From Actinomycetota bacterium (GTDB lineage Bacteria; Actinomycetota; Thermoleophilia; Gaiellales; F1-60-MAGs149), in contig VGBM01000003.1 of NCBI GenBank assembly GCA_016870485.1, forward strand, positions 62,001-126,000: a stretch of 64,000 bases of DNA, in the 5' to 3' direction. The translations under genes were made by a program, and so were the position numbers. Of this stretch, positions 15,815 to 24,350 are shown one piece after another. The notes beneath the pieces are model-generated. The model was not told where the DNA came from and did no database searches. It worked only from the letters and a program-made list of their open reading frames with translations. Numbering within the stretch: the first letter of the stretch is position 1; every line of letters begins with the position of its first letter.

Positions 15815-17681
15815 GATCGCTGATATGCGGCTGCCCTCTTGGCATCGGCTGGGCCACGTCGCGGCCGACGCGGCCGTGGCGGCGCTCGCCTGGTGGCTCG
15901 CGTTCGAGCTGCGCTTCGACATGGTCCCGCGCTGGGCCGAGATCCTGCGCCTCGAGACGCTGCCGTTCGTGGTCGTCCTGACCGTGCTGGTCTTCGTCGT
16001 CAACGGCCTCTACACGCGCTGGTGGCGCTACGTGTCCCTGCGCGACGTGCGCCTGCTCGTGCGGGCCGTCGTGATCGCCGTCGTCGTGGTCGCGCTCTAC
16101 GCGAACCTGTTCCCGCCGGTCGCGGCCACCCCGCCGCGCGGCGTCCTCGTCATCTACTTCCTGCTGCTCCTGCTCGGCACCGTCGGCGTCCGCGCCGGCG
16201 CGCGCACGATCCTCGAGGGCCGCGGCACGCTCTTCCCGCGCGGCCGCGAGGTGCTCGTGGTGGGGGCCGGCGACGCCGGCTCCGTGATCGTGCGGGAGAT
16301 GCTCGGCAACGCGGCGCTGCGGATGACGCCGATCCGCCTCGTCGACGACGACCCGCGCAAGCAGGGCATGCGCCTGCACGGCGTCAAGGTCGAGGGCACG
16401 ACCGGCGACCTCGCGGCGATCCTGAAGGCGTCGCCGCCCGACGAGGTCGTCATCGCCATGCCCAACGCCGACGGCGTCGTCCGCCAGCGCGTCGTCGACG
16501 CCTGCCGGCGCGCGGGCGTGCCGGTCAAGACGCTGCCCGGGCTCTACGAGCTGCTCGACGGCGATCCCAACCTGCTGCGGCGCCTGCGCGAGGTCGAGGT
16601 CGAGGACATCCTCGGCCGCCAGCCCGTCAGCCTCGACCTCGTCACGATGGGCGGCTACCTCGCCGGCCAGTCGGTCGTGGTGACCGGGGCCGGCGGCTCG
16701 ATCGGCGCGGAGCTGGTGCGCCAGATCTCGCGCCTCGCCCCCGCGCGGCTGACCCTGATCGACCACGCCGAGGACAACCTCTTCCAGATCGACCAGTGGC
16801 TGCGCGAGAACGCCGACGTCGAGTTCGTCTCCTGCGTCGCGGACGTCAAGGACGCGGACCGCATGCGCCGGATCCTCGCGGCGGCCGCCCCCGACGTCCT
16901 GTTCCACGCCGCGGCCTACAAGCACGTGCCGCTGATGGAGGCCAACCCCTTCAGCGCGCTGCGCAACAACGTGCTCGCCACGCGCTCCCTCGCGGAGATC
17001 GCGGCCGCCCAGGGCGTCGAGCGGTTCGTGCTCGTCTCGACCGACAAGGCCGTCATCTCCGAGACCGCGATGGGCGCCTCCAAGGCGCTCTGCGAGTACG
17101 TCGTCGAGGCGGAGGCGCAGGAGCAGTCGGGCACGCGCTTCATCGCCGTGCGCTTCGGCAACGTGCTCGGCAGCTCCGGCTCGGTGATCCCGACGTTCCG
17201 GCGGCAGATCCTCGAGGGCGGGCCCGTGACGGTGACCGACCCCGAGATGACGCGCTTCTTCATGACGATCCCGGAGGCCGTGCAGCTGATCGTCCAGGCC
17301 GGCGGCGTCGGCCGCTCCGGCGACATCTTCGTCCTCGACATGGGCGACCCCGTCCGGATCTGGGACCTCGCGCACGACATGGTGCGGCTGATGGGCCAGG
17401 AGCCGGGCAAGGACGTCGAGATCACCGTGATCGGCCGGCGGCCGGGCGAGGTCCTCCACGAGCGGCTCTTCTCGGACGACGAGTCGGTCGAGCGCACCCA
17501 CCACGAGAAGCTGATGCGCGCGCGCCGCGGCCGGATCGACGCCGCGTGGCTCGGCGCCCGCCTCGACGAGATCGAGGCCGCGCTCGCGCGCGGCGATGAC
17601 GAGGCCGCGCTGCGGCTCTACTTCGACGCGGCGCAGGAGCCGGTCCGCGAGGGCCTCACCCCCCAGCGGGTGGGGGACTAG
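15813..17681 (+). CDS. CapD/WbpM-type nucleotide-sugar 4,6-dehydratase (membrane-anchored)
   Basis: Likely a UDP-GlcNAc 4,6-dehydratase/epimerase for surface glycan. The 622-aa protein has four N-terminal spans (~15-120), a first Rossmann domain (VVGAGDAGSVIVREML) and a catalytic SDR domain (VTGAGGSIGAELV, ~290). The usual catalytic Tyr of SDRs is a Met in MGASK (Met ~420, Lys ~424), normal for this long subfamily. C-terminal motifs RFGNVLGSSGSVIP and TRFFMTIPEA are intact. Starts are ambiguous: GTG 15777, ATG 15813 (preceded by GGGAAGAG) or ATG 15825; I use 15813. Confidence 0.92.
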   Translation: MIADMRLPSWHRLGHVAADAAVAALAWWLAFELRFDMVPRWAEILRLETLPFVVVLTVLVFVVNGLYTRWWRYVSLRDVRLLVRAVVIAVVVVALYANLFPPVAATPPRGVLVIYFLLLLLGTVGVRAGARTILEGRGTLFPRGREVLVVGAGDAGSVIVREMLGNAALRMTPIRLVDDDPRKQGMRLHGVKVEGTTGDLAAILKASPPDEVVIAMPNADGVVRQRVVDACRRAGVPVKTLPGLYELLDGDPNLLRRLREVEVEDILGRQPVSLDLVTMGGYLAGQSVVVTGAGGSIGAELVRQISRLAPARLTLIDHAEDNLFQIDQWLRENADVEFVSCVADVKDADRMRRILAAAAPDVLFHAAAYKHVPLMEANPFSALRNNVLATRSLAEIAAAQGVERFVLVSTDKAVISETAMGASKALCEYVVEAEAQEQSGTRFIAVRFGNVLGSSGSVIPTFRRQILEGGPVTVTDPEMTRFFMTIPEAVQLIVQAGGVGRSGDIFVLDMGDPVRIWDLAHDMVRLMGQEPGKDVEITVIGRRPGEVLHERLFSDDESVERTHHEKLMRARRGRIDAAWLGARLDEIEAALARGDDEAALRLYFDAAQEPVREGLTPQRVGD

Positions 17682-18632
17682 GTGGACACCAAGCAGCTCG
17701 CGGCGCTGGTGGCCGTGGTCGACCGCTCCAGCTTCTCGCAGGCCGCCGAGCAGCTCGGCGTCACCCAGCCCGCCGTGTCCCTCGCGATCCGCTCGCTGGA
17801 GAAGCGGCTCGGCTGCCAGCTGATCGACCGCTCCGGGCGCGTCGTCGAGCCGACGGAGGCGGGGCAGGTGGCCTACCGCCACGCGCAGCGCATCCTCGGC
17901 GCGGAGCGCGACCTGATGCGCAGCCTCGAGGACGAGGGCGACGTGCTCGCCGGCCACCTCGTGGTCGGCGCGTCGACCGGCCCGGGCGAGCGCATCCTGC
18001 CGTCGCTGCTCGGCGCCTTCCACCGCGACAACCCCGACGTGACGGTGTCGCTGCGCGTCGACGACACGGAGACGATCGTCGACCGCGTCCTCGACCGGCA
18101 GCTCGAGGTCGGCATCGTCGGCGCCGAGCGCGCCCACCGCTCGCTCGTGTTCGAGCCGTTCCTGCGCGACGAGGTCGTCCTCGTGGTGCCCGCGGGCCAC
18201 GCGCTCGCCGGCCGCGCCCTGAGCGCCGGCGAGCTCGTCGACGTCCCGCTCGTCGTGCAGCAGGAGGGGGCGGGCGTGCGCACGGTCGTCGAGCGCGAGC
18301 TGCGGGCGCTCGGCATCCGCGCCCGCGACCTCAACGTCGTCGCCGAGCTGGGCCTGCAGGAGTCCGCCAAGTCGGCGGTCGAGGCGGGGCTCGGGGTGAC
18401 CTTCCTGTCGCGGCTCGCCGTCGAGCACGAGCTCTCCGAGGGCCGGCTCGACACCGCCTCCGTCCGGGGCCTCGAGCCGAACCGCCTCTTCTACGCGGTG
18501 CGCAGCGCGGCCCGGCCGCCCGGCCGGCTCGTCGCGACGTTCCTGGACTTCGCGCGCCGGTCGCTCGGCGAGCGCGCGGCCTTCCCCGACGAGGTCCGCG
18601 AGCGCCCGGTGCGCGGCGGGCGCGTCGGCTAG
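17682..18632 (+). CDS. LysR-family transcriptional regulator
   Basis: A 316-aa regulator. The N-terminal winged helix-turn-helix is clear (SSFSQAAEQLGVTQPAVSLA, residues ~17-36), followed by a linker helix and a two-lobed effector-binding domain. It starts with GTG immediately after the dehydratase stop, so it is translated with the glycan operon rather than divergently from its target, which is unusual for LysR genes. It most resembles CysB/CbbR-like members by overall layout, but effector and targets are unknown. Confidence 0.9.
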   Translation: MDTKQLAALVAVVDRSSFSQAAEQLGVTQPAVSLAIRSLEKRLGCQLIDRSGRVVEPTEAGQVAYRHAQRILGAERDLMRSLEDEGDVLAGHLVVGASTGPGERILPSLLGAFHRDNPDVTVSLRVDDTETIVDRVLDRQLEVGIVGAERAHRSLVFEPFLRDEVVLVVPAGHALAGRALSAGELVDVPLVVQQEGAGVRTVVERELRALGIRARDLNVVAELGLQESAKSAVEAGLGVTFLSRLAVEHELSEGRLDTASVRGLEPNRLFYAVRSAARPPGRLVATFLDFARRSLGERAAFPDEVRERPVRGGRVG

Positions 18633-18634
18633 GC

Positions 18635-20629
18635 ATGCCCGGCTGCATCGCGTTCGACGCCGACGTGATCGGCCGCCGCCGCACGGGTGACGAGTCCGTG
18701 GCGACGGGGCTCCTGGGGGCGATCGCCCGCCGCGACGACGTGCCGTTCACGGTGCTCGCCTACGTCCGCGACCCGGCACGCGTGCCGGAGGCGATCACCG
18801 GGTCGGGCGCCGTGCGGGCGGTGCCCGTCGCCGTGGGATCGAACTACCGCCGCGTCGCGGTCAGCCTGCCCGCCCGGCTGCGCGCCGACCGCCCGCTCCT
18901 CTACCACGGCAACTACGTGCTGCCGCCCGGGCTCGGCTGCCCCGGCGTCGTCACCGTCCACGACTGCTCGTACCACTACGCGCCCGAGCTGATGCCGACG
19001 GCGGACCGGCTCGCCTTCCAGCGCTTCGTGCCGTGGTCCGTGCGCCGCGCCGCGCGCGTCGTGGCGGTGTCCGAGCACGCCCGCGCGGACCTGCTGCACG
19101 CCGTGGGGGGCCTGGACCCCGCCCGCGTCGTCGCGATCCCCAACGGGATCGGGAGCGCCTTCCACCCGGACGACACGGCGGCCGGGCGGGTGCGGGAGCG
19201 GCACGGGCTGGAGCCGGGGTACATCCTCTTCATCGGGGCGCTGCAGCCCCGCAAGAACCTCGGCCGCCTGCTCGAGGCGTACGCCGCGGTGCGCACCGCG
19301 CGCGGCGATGCCCCGCCGCTCGTCCTCGTCGGCGACGCCAAGCACGGCGGCGACGAGGTCGACGACCGGGTCGCGGCGCTCGGCCTCGGCGGCCACGTGC
19401 GCCGGATCGGCTACGAGGAGGACGCGGACGGCCTGCGCGAGCTCTACGCGGCGGCGGGCGTATTCGCGTTCCCGTCGCTCTACGAGGGCTTCGGGCTGCC
19501 GGTGGCCGAGGCGATGGCCTGCGGCACGCCGGTGCTCGCCGCCGACGCCACGGCGCTGCCGGAGACGACGGGGGATGCCGCCGTCCTCGTCGACCCGCTG
19601 TCCGTCGCGGCGATCGCCGAGGGCCTCGAGCGGCTGCTCGACGACGCCGCGCTGCGGGAGGCCTGCCGCACAGCCGGCCTCGAGCGGGCGCGCGAGCTCT
19701 CCTGGGACACCGCCGCCGAGCGCTACCTCGCCGTCTGGCGGGAGGTCGCCGACGCGGCGCCGGCCCGCCGCCCCGTGCGGACGGTGGCGCCCGGTCGGCC
19801 GGCCCGGGTCGTGGCCGCGATCACGTCGACCGGTCAGGCCGACGACGTGCCCGCGGCGATCGCGGGCCTGAGGGCCCAGGGCCTCGGCGACGACCTCACG
19901 ATCGTCGTGGTCGCCAACCGGCCCGGCGACGGCACCGCGGAGCTCGTGCGCGAGCACCATCCCGACTGCGTGCTGGTGGAGCGGCCCGAGACGCGTTCGT
20001 ACGCCGAGAACCAGGCCGTCGCCTTCGCGGCGGCGCCGGGCGAGCACCTCGTGATCGTCAACCCGGACGCCGCCGCGCAGCCCGGCTGCCTGCCGGCGCT
20101 CCTCGCCTTCATGGACGCGCACCCCGCCTGCGGGGTCGTCGCGCCCGTCCTGCGCAACCTCGACGGCTCCTACCAGGAGGCCGCGCGGCGCTTTCCCGAG
20201 CCGGTCGGCTCGGCGATCCGGCGCACGCCGCTGCGTCGCCTCCTGCCGCCCGAGCGGCACGCCGCCGACCACTACCTCGGCGAGCCGGATGCGGCGCGCC
20301 CCGTCGACTGGTCGCTCGGCGCGTTCCTGATGATCCGCCGCGCGGCATGGGACGACGTCGGCGGGTTCGACGAGGCGTTCGCGCCGCTCTACGTCGAGGA
20401 GATCGAGCTGCAGTGGCGGCTCTGGCAGCGCGGCTGGGAGGTTTGGCAGGAGCCGGCCGCCGAGGTCGTGGACGCGCACCAGGCGGCCTCCGACGGCCCC
20501 TTCCTCGACCACCGCACGGTCTGGCACCTGCGCAACCTCGGCCGCTTCATCCGCCGCCACCCGACCGTGCTCGCCGGGCAGGCGCCGGCGCTCGCCCCGT
20601 CGCAGCGGCGTCAGGCGAGCGAGCAGTAG
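18635..20629 (+). CDS. Two-domain glycosyltransferase (GT4-GT2 fusion)
   Basis: A 664-aa protein with two complete transferase domains. Residues ~1-370 are a GT4/GT-B enzyme: IPNGIG, FIGALQPRKNLGRLLEAYA and PSLYEGFGLPVAEAMACGTP with the E-x7-E nucleotide-sugar site. Residues ~385-630 are a GT2/GT-A enzyme of the rhamnosyltransferase type: a degenerate start, VIVNPDAAAQPGCL (an Asp motif at the metal site position) and GAFLMIRRAAWDDVGGFDE followed by YVEEIELQWRL. One polypeptide could add two successive sugars to a glycan. ATG 18635 follows the regulator by 2 bases, and the 3' end overlaps a convergent GT4 gene by 19 bases. Confidence 0.9.
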   Translation: MPGCIAFDADVIGRRRTGDESVATGLLGAIARRDDVPFTVLAYVRDPARVPEAITGSGAVRAVPVAVGSNYRRVAVSLPARLRADRPLLYHGNYVLPPGLGCPGVVTVHDCSYHYAPELMPTADRLAFQRFVPWSVRRAARVVAVSEHARADLLHAVGGLDPARVVAIPNGIGSAFHPDDTAAGRVRERHGLEPGYILFIGALQPRKNLGRLLEAYAAVRTARGDAPPLVLVGDAKHGGDEVDDRVAALGLGGHVRRIGYEEDADGLRELYAAAGVFAFPSLYEGFGLPVAEAMACGTPVLAADATALPETTGDAAVLVDPLSVAAIAEGLERLLDDAALREACRTAGLERARELSWDTAAERYLAVWREVADAAPARRPVRTVAPGRPARVVAAITSTGQADDVPAAIAGLRAQGLGDDLTIVVVANRPGDGTAELVREHHPDCVLVERPETRSYAENQAVAFAAAPGEHLVIVNPDAAAQPGCLPALLAFMDAHPACGVVAPVLRNLDGSYQEAARRFPEPVGSAIRRTPLRRLLPPERHAADHYLGEPDAARPVDWSLGAFLMIRRAAWDDVGGFDEAFAPLYVEEIELQWRLWQRGWEVWQEPAAEVVDAHQAASDGPFLDHRTVWHLRNLGRFIRRHPTVLAGQAPALAPSQRRQASEQ

Positions 20630-21669
20630 AGCTCGACGTGGCGCGCCGCGGCGCGCTCCCAGCCGGCGGCCGCGGCCCGGGCGCGGCCCCGCGCGACCAG
20701 CTCGTCGGCGCGGGCGATCGCCTCGTCGATCCCGTCCGCGATCGAGCGCGGATCGAGCGGCTCGACCAGGACGGCCGCGTCGCCCGCCGTCTCCGGCAGG
20801 GCGCCCGTGCGCGCGCAGGCGACCGGGGCGCCCGCCGCGAAGGCCTCGAGCACCGGCAGGCCCGAGCCCTCGTGGAGCGAGGGCACGGCCACGCAGACCG
20901 CGCCGCGGTAGAGGGCGCGCAGCGCGCGGTCGTCGACGCGTCCGAGCCGCACGACCCACTCCTCGGCGGGCACGTCGTCACCGCCCCAGCCGTCGGCGCC
21001 GACGAGGACGAGGCGCTCCGGGGCGCCGGCCGCGCGGCGACGGCGCATCGCGTCGGCGAGGCGCACGAGGTTCTTGCGGGGCTCGGTTGTGCCGACCGCG
21101 AGCACGTACGGCCCCTCGACCGGCGCCGGCAGGTCGTCGTCGGCGGCCCAGAAGGCGGCGACGCCGTTGGGGATCACGTGGATGCGGTCGTGCAGGGCGG
21201 GGGCGAAGGCCGCGAGGTCGGCGGCGGTGTCCTCGGAGACGGCGACGATGGCGTCGGCGGCCGCCGCGATGCGCCCGAGGGTGCGGCGCGTGTAGGCGCG
21301 GTTCCAGCCCGACAGGGTCTGAGGGTGGCGGACCACCGCCAGGTCGTGGACGGTGATCACGGTCGGCGGGGCGCCGCTGCCGAGCGGGCCGCGGGGGAGG
21401 GGCGCGTGGAGCACGTCGACGCCGCGGGCACGGGCCTCGCGGCGGGCGCCGCGCGGGTGCCAGAGCAGGTCCTGGCGCAGGGCGAGGGCGCGGCGGGCGG
21501 CCGAGCCGGGCGCGGGCGCGGGCCCCGTGCCGAGCCGCAGCACCTCGACGCCGGGCTGCGCGTCGAGCGCGTCGGCGAGGGCCAGCGCGGTGCGGGCCAC
21601 GCCGGCCCGGCCGAGGCGCGTCGCCCCGAGGTCGAGCGCGACCCGCAGGGGGCGCGCGCCGGCGCTCAT
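20611..21669 (-). CDS. GT4-family glycosyltransferase
   Basis: A 352-aa single-domain GT-B enzyme: LGRAGVARTALALADAL at the N-terminus, ITVHDLAVVRHP, VIPNGVAAF, AVGTTEPRKNLVRLADAM and PSLHEGSGLPVLEAFAAGAP with the retaining-GT acidic pair. It is read from the end of proA (ATGA overlap) yet is functionally akin to the convergent glycan genes, so it may join cell-surface synthesis while sharing the proBA transcript. Acceptor and donor are unknown. Confidence 0.9.
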   Translation of the reverse strand: MSAGARPLRVALDLGATRLGRAGVARTALALADALDAQPGVEVLRLGTGPAPAPGSAARRALALRQDLLWHPRGARREARARGVDVLHAPLPRGPLGSGAPPTVITVHDLAVVRHPQTLSGWNRAYTRRTLGRIAAAADAIVAVSEDTAADLAAFAPALHDRIHVIPNGVAAFWAADDDLPAPVEGPYVLAVGTTEPRKNLVRLADAMRRRRAAGAPERLVLVGADGWGGDDVPAEEWVVRLGRVDDRALRALYRGAVCVAVPSLHEGSGLPVLEAFAAGAPVACARTGALPETAGDAAVLVEPLDPRSIADGIDEAIARADELVARGRARAAAAGWERAAARHVELYCSLA

Positions 21670-22916
21670 CCGCGGGTCTGGCCCGCGCCGATCACGACGT
21701 ACTTCGTCGTGGTCAGGTCCTCGAGGCCGATCGGGCCGCGCACGTGCAGGCGCGCGGTCGAGTTGCCGACCTCCGCGCCCATGCCGTACTCGCCGCCGTC
21801 GGTGAAGCGGGTCGAGGCGTTGACGTAGACGCAGGCGGAGTCGACCCCGTCCACGAAGCGCCGCGACGCCTCGATCGAGTCGGTGACGATCGCCTCGGAG
21901 TGGCCGGTCGAGTGGCGGTCGATGTGGTCGAGCGCCGCGTCGAGGTCGTCGACGACCCGCACGGCCATCACCAGGTCGAGGTACTCGGTGTCCCAGTCGG
22001 CGTCCGTGGCCGCGGCGATCTCGAAGCCGGCGGCGGCGCGAGCGCGCTCGTCGCCGCGCAGCTCGACGCCGGCGTCACGCAGCGCCCCGAGGACGGCGGG
22101 CAGGAGGTCGAGCCGGTCCCGGTGCACCAGCAGGGTCTCGGCCGCGTTGCAGACGCCGGGCCGCTGCGCCTTCGCATTGACCGCGATCGCCACCGCCATC
22201 GCGGCGTCCGCGTCGGCGTCGAGGTAGACGTGGCAGTTGCCGCCCGCGGCGGCCAGGACGGGAATGCGGCTGCGCTCGAGCAGGAAATCCTTGAGGGCCT
22301 CGCCGCCGCGCGGGACCACGATGTCGGCGGCGCCCGCGTCGGCGACGAGCGCGCCCAGATCCTCGCGCGAGCCCTCGACGGGGATCACGGCGTCCTCGGG
22401 CAGCCCGGCGTCGGCGAGGCCGCCCCGCACGGCTGCGGCGAGCGCGGCGTTCGTGCGTCGGGCCGACGCCGAGCCGCGCAGGAGCGCGACGTTGCCGGAC
22501 TTGACGCAGAGGGCGGCGACGTCGACCGTGACGTTGGGCCGGGCCTCGTAGACGACCAGCACGCGCCCGATCGGCACCCGCACCTTGGTCAGCTCGAGGC
22601 CGTTGTGGAGCACGCGGTCCTCGACGACGCGGCCGACGGGGTCGTCGAGGCGCGCGACGTCGCGGACGGCGGCGGCGAGCGCCGCCAGGCGGTCCGCGTC
22701 GAGGGTCAGGCGGTCGACGAGGGCGGCCGAGGTGCCGGCGGCGACGGCCTCGGTGACGTCCTCGGCGTTCGCGGTGAGGATGGCGTCCGCGTCCGCCTCG
22801 AGGCGGCGGGCGATCGCCGCCAGCGCGGCGTCGCGGTCGGCCGTCGCGGCGGCGCGCAGGACGCGGGCGGCGGCGCGGCCGCGCAGGCCGATCTCGGAGT
22901 GGGAGGCCGTGGCCAT
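21666..22916 (-). CDS. proA: Glutamate-5-semialdehyde dehydrogenase (gamma-glutamyl phosphate reductase)
   Basis: Second step of proline synthesis, reducing glutamyl-5-phosphate with NADPH. The 416-aa protein has KVRVPIGRVLVVYEARPNVT and the catalytic cysteine in QRPGVCNAAETLLVH. The C-terminal half has the family segment GEYGMGAEVGNSTARLHVRGP. It follows proB by 36 bases but has its own -10 box 7 bases upstream of ATG 22916, so it can also be made from a separate leaderless mRNA. Confidence 0.96.
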   Translation of the reverse strand: MATASHSEIGLRGRAAARVLRAAATADRDAALAAIARRLEADADAILTANAEDVTEAVAAGTSAALVDRLTLDADRLAALAAAVRDVARLDDPVGRVVEDRVLHNGLELTKVRVPIGRVLVVYEARPNVTVDVAALCVKSGNVALLRGSASARRTNAALAAAVRGGLADAGLPEDAVIPVEGSREDLGALVADAGAADIVVPRGGEALKDFLLERSRIPVLAAAGGNCHVYLDADADAAMAVAIAVNAKAQRPGVCNAAETLLVHRDRLDLLPAVLGALRDAGVELRGDERARAAAGFEIAAATDADWDTEYLDLVMAVRVVDDLDAALDHIDRHSTGHSEAIVTDSIEASRRFVDGVDSACVYVNASTRFTDGGEYGMGAEVGNSTARLHVRGPIGLEDLTTTKYVVIGAGQTRG

Positions 22917-22923
22917 CGTCCGC

Positions 22924-22929
22924 AGGATA
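22924..22929 (-). promoter_or_regulatory. -10 box of proA (leaderless)
   Basis: Reads TATCCT on the minus strand, 7 bases before ATG 22916. Confidence 0.5.
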
Positions 22930-22952
22930 TCCGCTGGCCGGAGCGGGGCCGC

Positions 22953-24023
22953 TCAGTCGTCGACGAGGACGAGCCGGTCGCGGTGCACCGCGACCTCGGC
23001 GCCGCGGCTGCCGGCCAGCCGACGCAGTTCGGCGTGCCCGATCTCCACGATGCCGCGGGCGACCGGCCGACCCGCCGGGTCGACGATCTCGACGCCGTCG
23101 CCGGCGGCGAAGCGCCCGTGCACCGCGCGGATGCCGACGGGCAGGAGGGACGCGCCGTCCTCGGCGAGCGCACGCCGCGCGCCCGCGTCGACCTCGATCC
23201 GCCCGGGCGCCTGCAGGCCGTAGCGCAGCCACAGCTTGTACGACGAGGCCGCGCGGTCACGGGCGGGGAAGCGCGTGCCCACGGACTCGCCGGCGACCGC
23301 CGCCCGGATCGCGCCGGAGCGCCCGCCGTTGGCGATCACGCAGCCGGCGCCGCCCGCGCGGGCCATCTCGGCGGCGACCACCTTCGAGCGCATGCCGCCC
23401 GAGCCCCACGGCGAGCCCGACGCTCCCGTGTCGACGCCGTCGAGCGCGGAGCGGTCCGGGACCTCGCGCACGAGCGCGGCGTCCGGGTGGCGCGGGTCGC
23501 GCGTGTAGAGCCCCTCCTGGTCGGTCAGGAGGACCAGGAGGCGCGCGCCGAGCAGCACCGCGACCTGCGCGGCGAGCGCGTCGTTGTCGCCGAAGGTGAT
23601 CTCCTGCGTGGCGGTCGAGTCGTTCTCGTTCACGATCGGGGTGACGTCCCAGCCGAGCAGCGTCTCGAGCGTGGTGCGGGCGTTGAGGTACGACTCGCGG
23701 CGCTCGAAATCGCCGGCGGCGAGCAGCACCTGCGCCGTCGTGCGGCCCGCCCGGCCGAGCGCGCGCTGCCAGGACTGCTGCAGGACGGCCTGGCCGACCG
23801 CGGCGGCCGCCTGCAGGTCGGCGACGGCGGTCGGGCGGTCGCCCCGGCCGAGCCGGCCGAGGCCCAGCGCGATGGCGCCCGACGAGACCACGCAGATGGG
23901 GGTGTCGGCCGCGAGCTCGCCGATCTCGCCGGCGATGCGGTCGAGGCGGCTGCGCCGCAGGCGGCCGCGCTCGTCGACGAGCGCGGAGCTGCCGAGCTTG
24001 ATGACGACGGGGCGGCGGGGCAC
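22953..24023 (-). CDS. proB: Glutamate 5-kinase
   Basis: First step of proline synthesis, normally feedback-inhibited by proline. The 356-aa protein has the amino-acid kinase start PVVIKLGSSALVDERG, SSGAIALGLG, the substrate loop VNENDSTATQEITFGDND, GSGGMRSKVVAAEMA, and a C-terminal PUA domain (~270-356, GRIEVDAGARRAL). GTG 24023 is fixed by a -10 box. ProB and ProA are adjacent, as in many bacteria. Confidence 0.96.
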   Translation of the reverse strand: MPRRPVVIKLGSSALVDERGRLRRSRLDRIAGEIGELAADTPICVVSSGAIALGLGRLGRGDRPTAVADLQAAAAVGQAVLQQSWQRALGRAGRTTAQVLLAAGDFERRESYLNARTTLETLLGWDVTPIVNENDSTATQEITFGDNDALAAQVAVLLGARLLVLLTDQEGLYTRDPRHPDAALVREVPDRSALDGVDTGASGSPWGSGGMRSKVVAAEMARAGGAGCVIANGGRSGAIRAAVAGESVGTRFPARDRAASSYKLWLRYGLQAPGRIEVDAGARRALAEDGASLLPVGIRAVHGRFAAGDGVEIVDPAGRPVARGIVEIGHAELRRLAGSRGAEVAVHRDRLVLVDD

Positions 24024-24029
24024 ACGCGG

Positions 24030-24035
24030 ATGGTA
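24030..24035 (-). promoter_or_regulatory. -10 box of proB (leaderless)
   Basis: Reads TACCAT on the minus strand, 6 bases before GTG 24023. Confidence 0.55.
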
Positions 24036-24053
24036 CGCGGCCCGCCTGCCCGG

Positions 24054-24350
24054 TCAGCGCAGCGGGCGGTCCCGGCCGGCGAGCTGCCGGACGGTGTCGG
24101 CGTCGTCGCCGTGGACGATCAGCTCGAAGATCGGCTTGTCGCTCTTGAGCGTCTGCCGGGTGGTGAGCCTGCCCACCACGAGGCCCATCCGCTGGCAGAA
24201 CGTCAGCAGCCGGTCGCGGTCGCAGCAGAGCAGGCGCCAGACCTCCTCCTGGAGGTGGCGGTCGAAGTCCGGCGCCATGCCGACGTCGCCCGTCAGCGCG
24301 ACGTCCACGGCGGCTCGGTACATGGCTGCGGGGTCGTCGGGCTCGGTCAT
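24054..24350 (-). CDS. Small unknown protein paired with an aminotransferase
   Basis: A 98-aa, probably cytosolic protein with a helical N-terminal half (DFDRHLQEEVWRLLCCDRD, a Cys-Cys pair) and a mixed C-terminal half. No family is recognised. It starts at an ATG overlapping the aminotransferase stop (ATGA), so it is translated with that enzyme and may be a partner or regulator. Coding is supported by the overlap, by consistent third-position GC, and by the absence of a better frame. Confidence 0.65.
   Translation of the reverse strand: MTEPDDPAAMYRAAVDVALTGDVGMAPDFDRHLQEEVWRLLCCDRDRLLTFCQRMGLVVGRLTTRQTLKSDKPIFELIVHGDDADTVRQLAGRDRPLR

Noticed and set aside
15789-18428. 879-codon minus-strand open frame over the CapD/LysR genes
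   Set aside because: Wholly antisense to well-identified genes; composition (Ala, Arg, Asp, His, Leu only) is the usual GC-rich shadow and has no motif.
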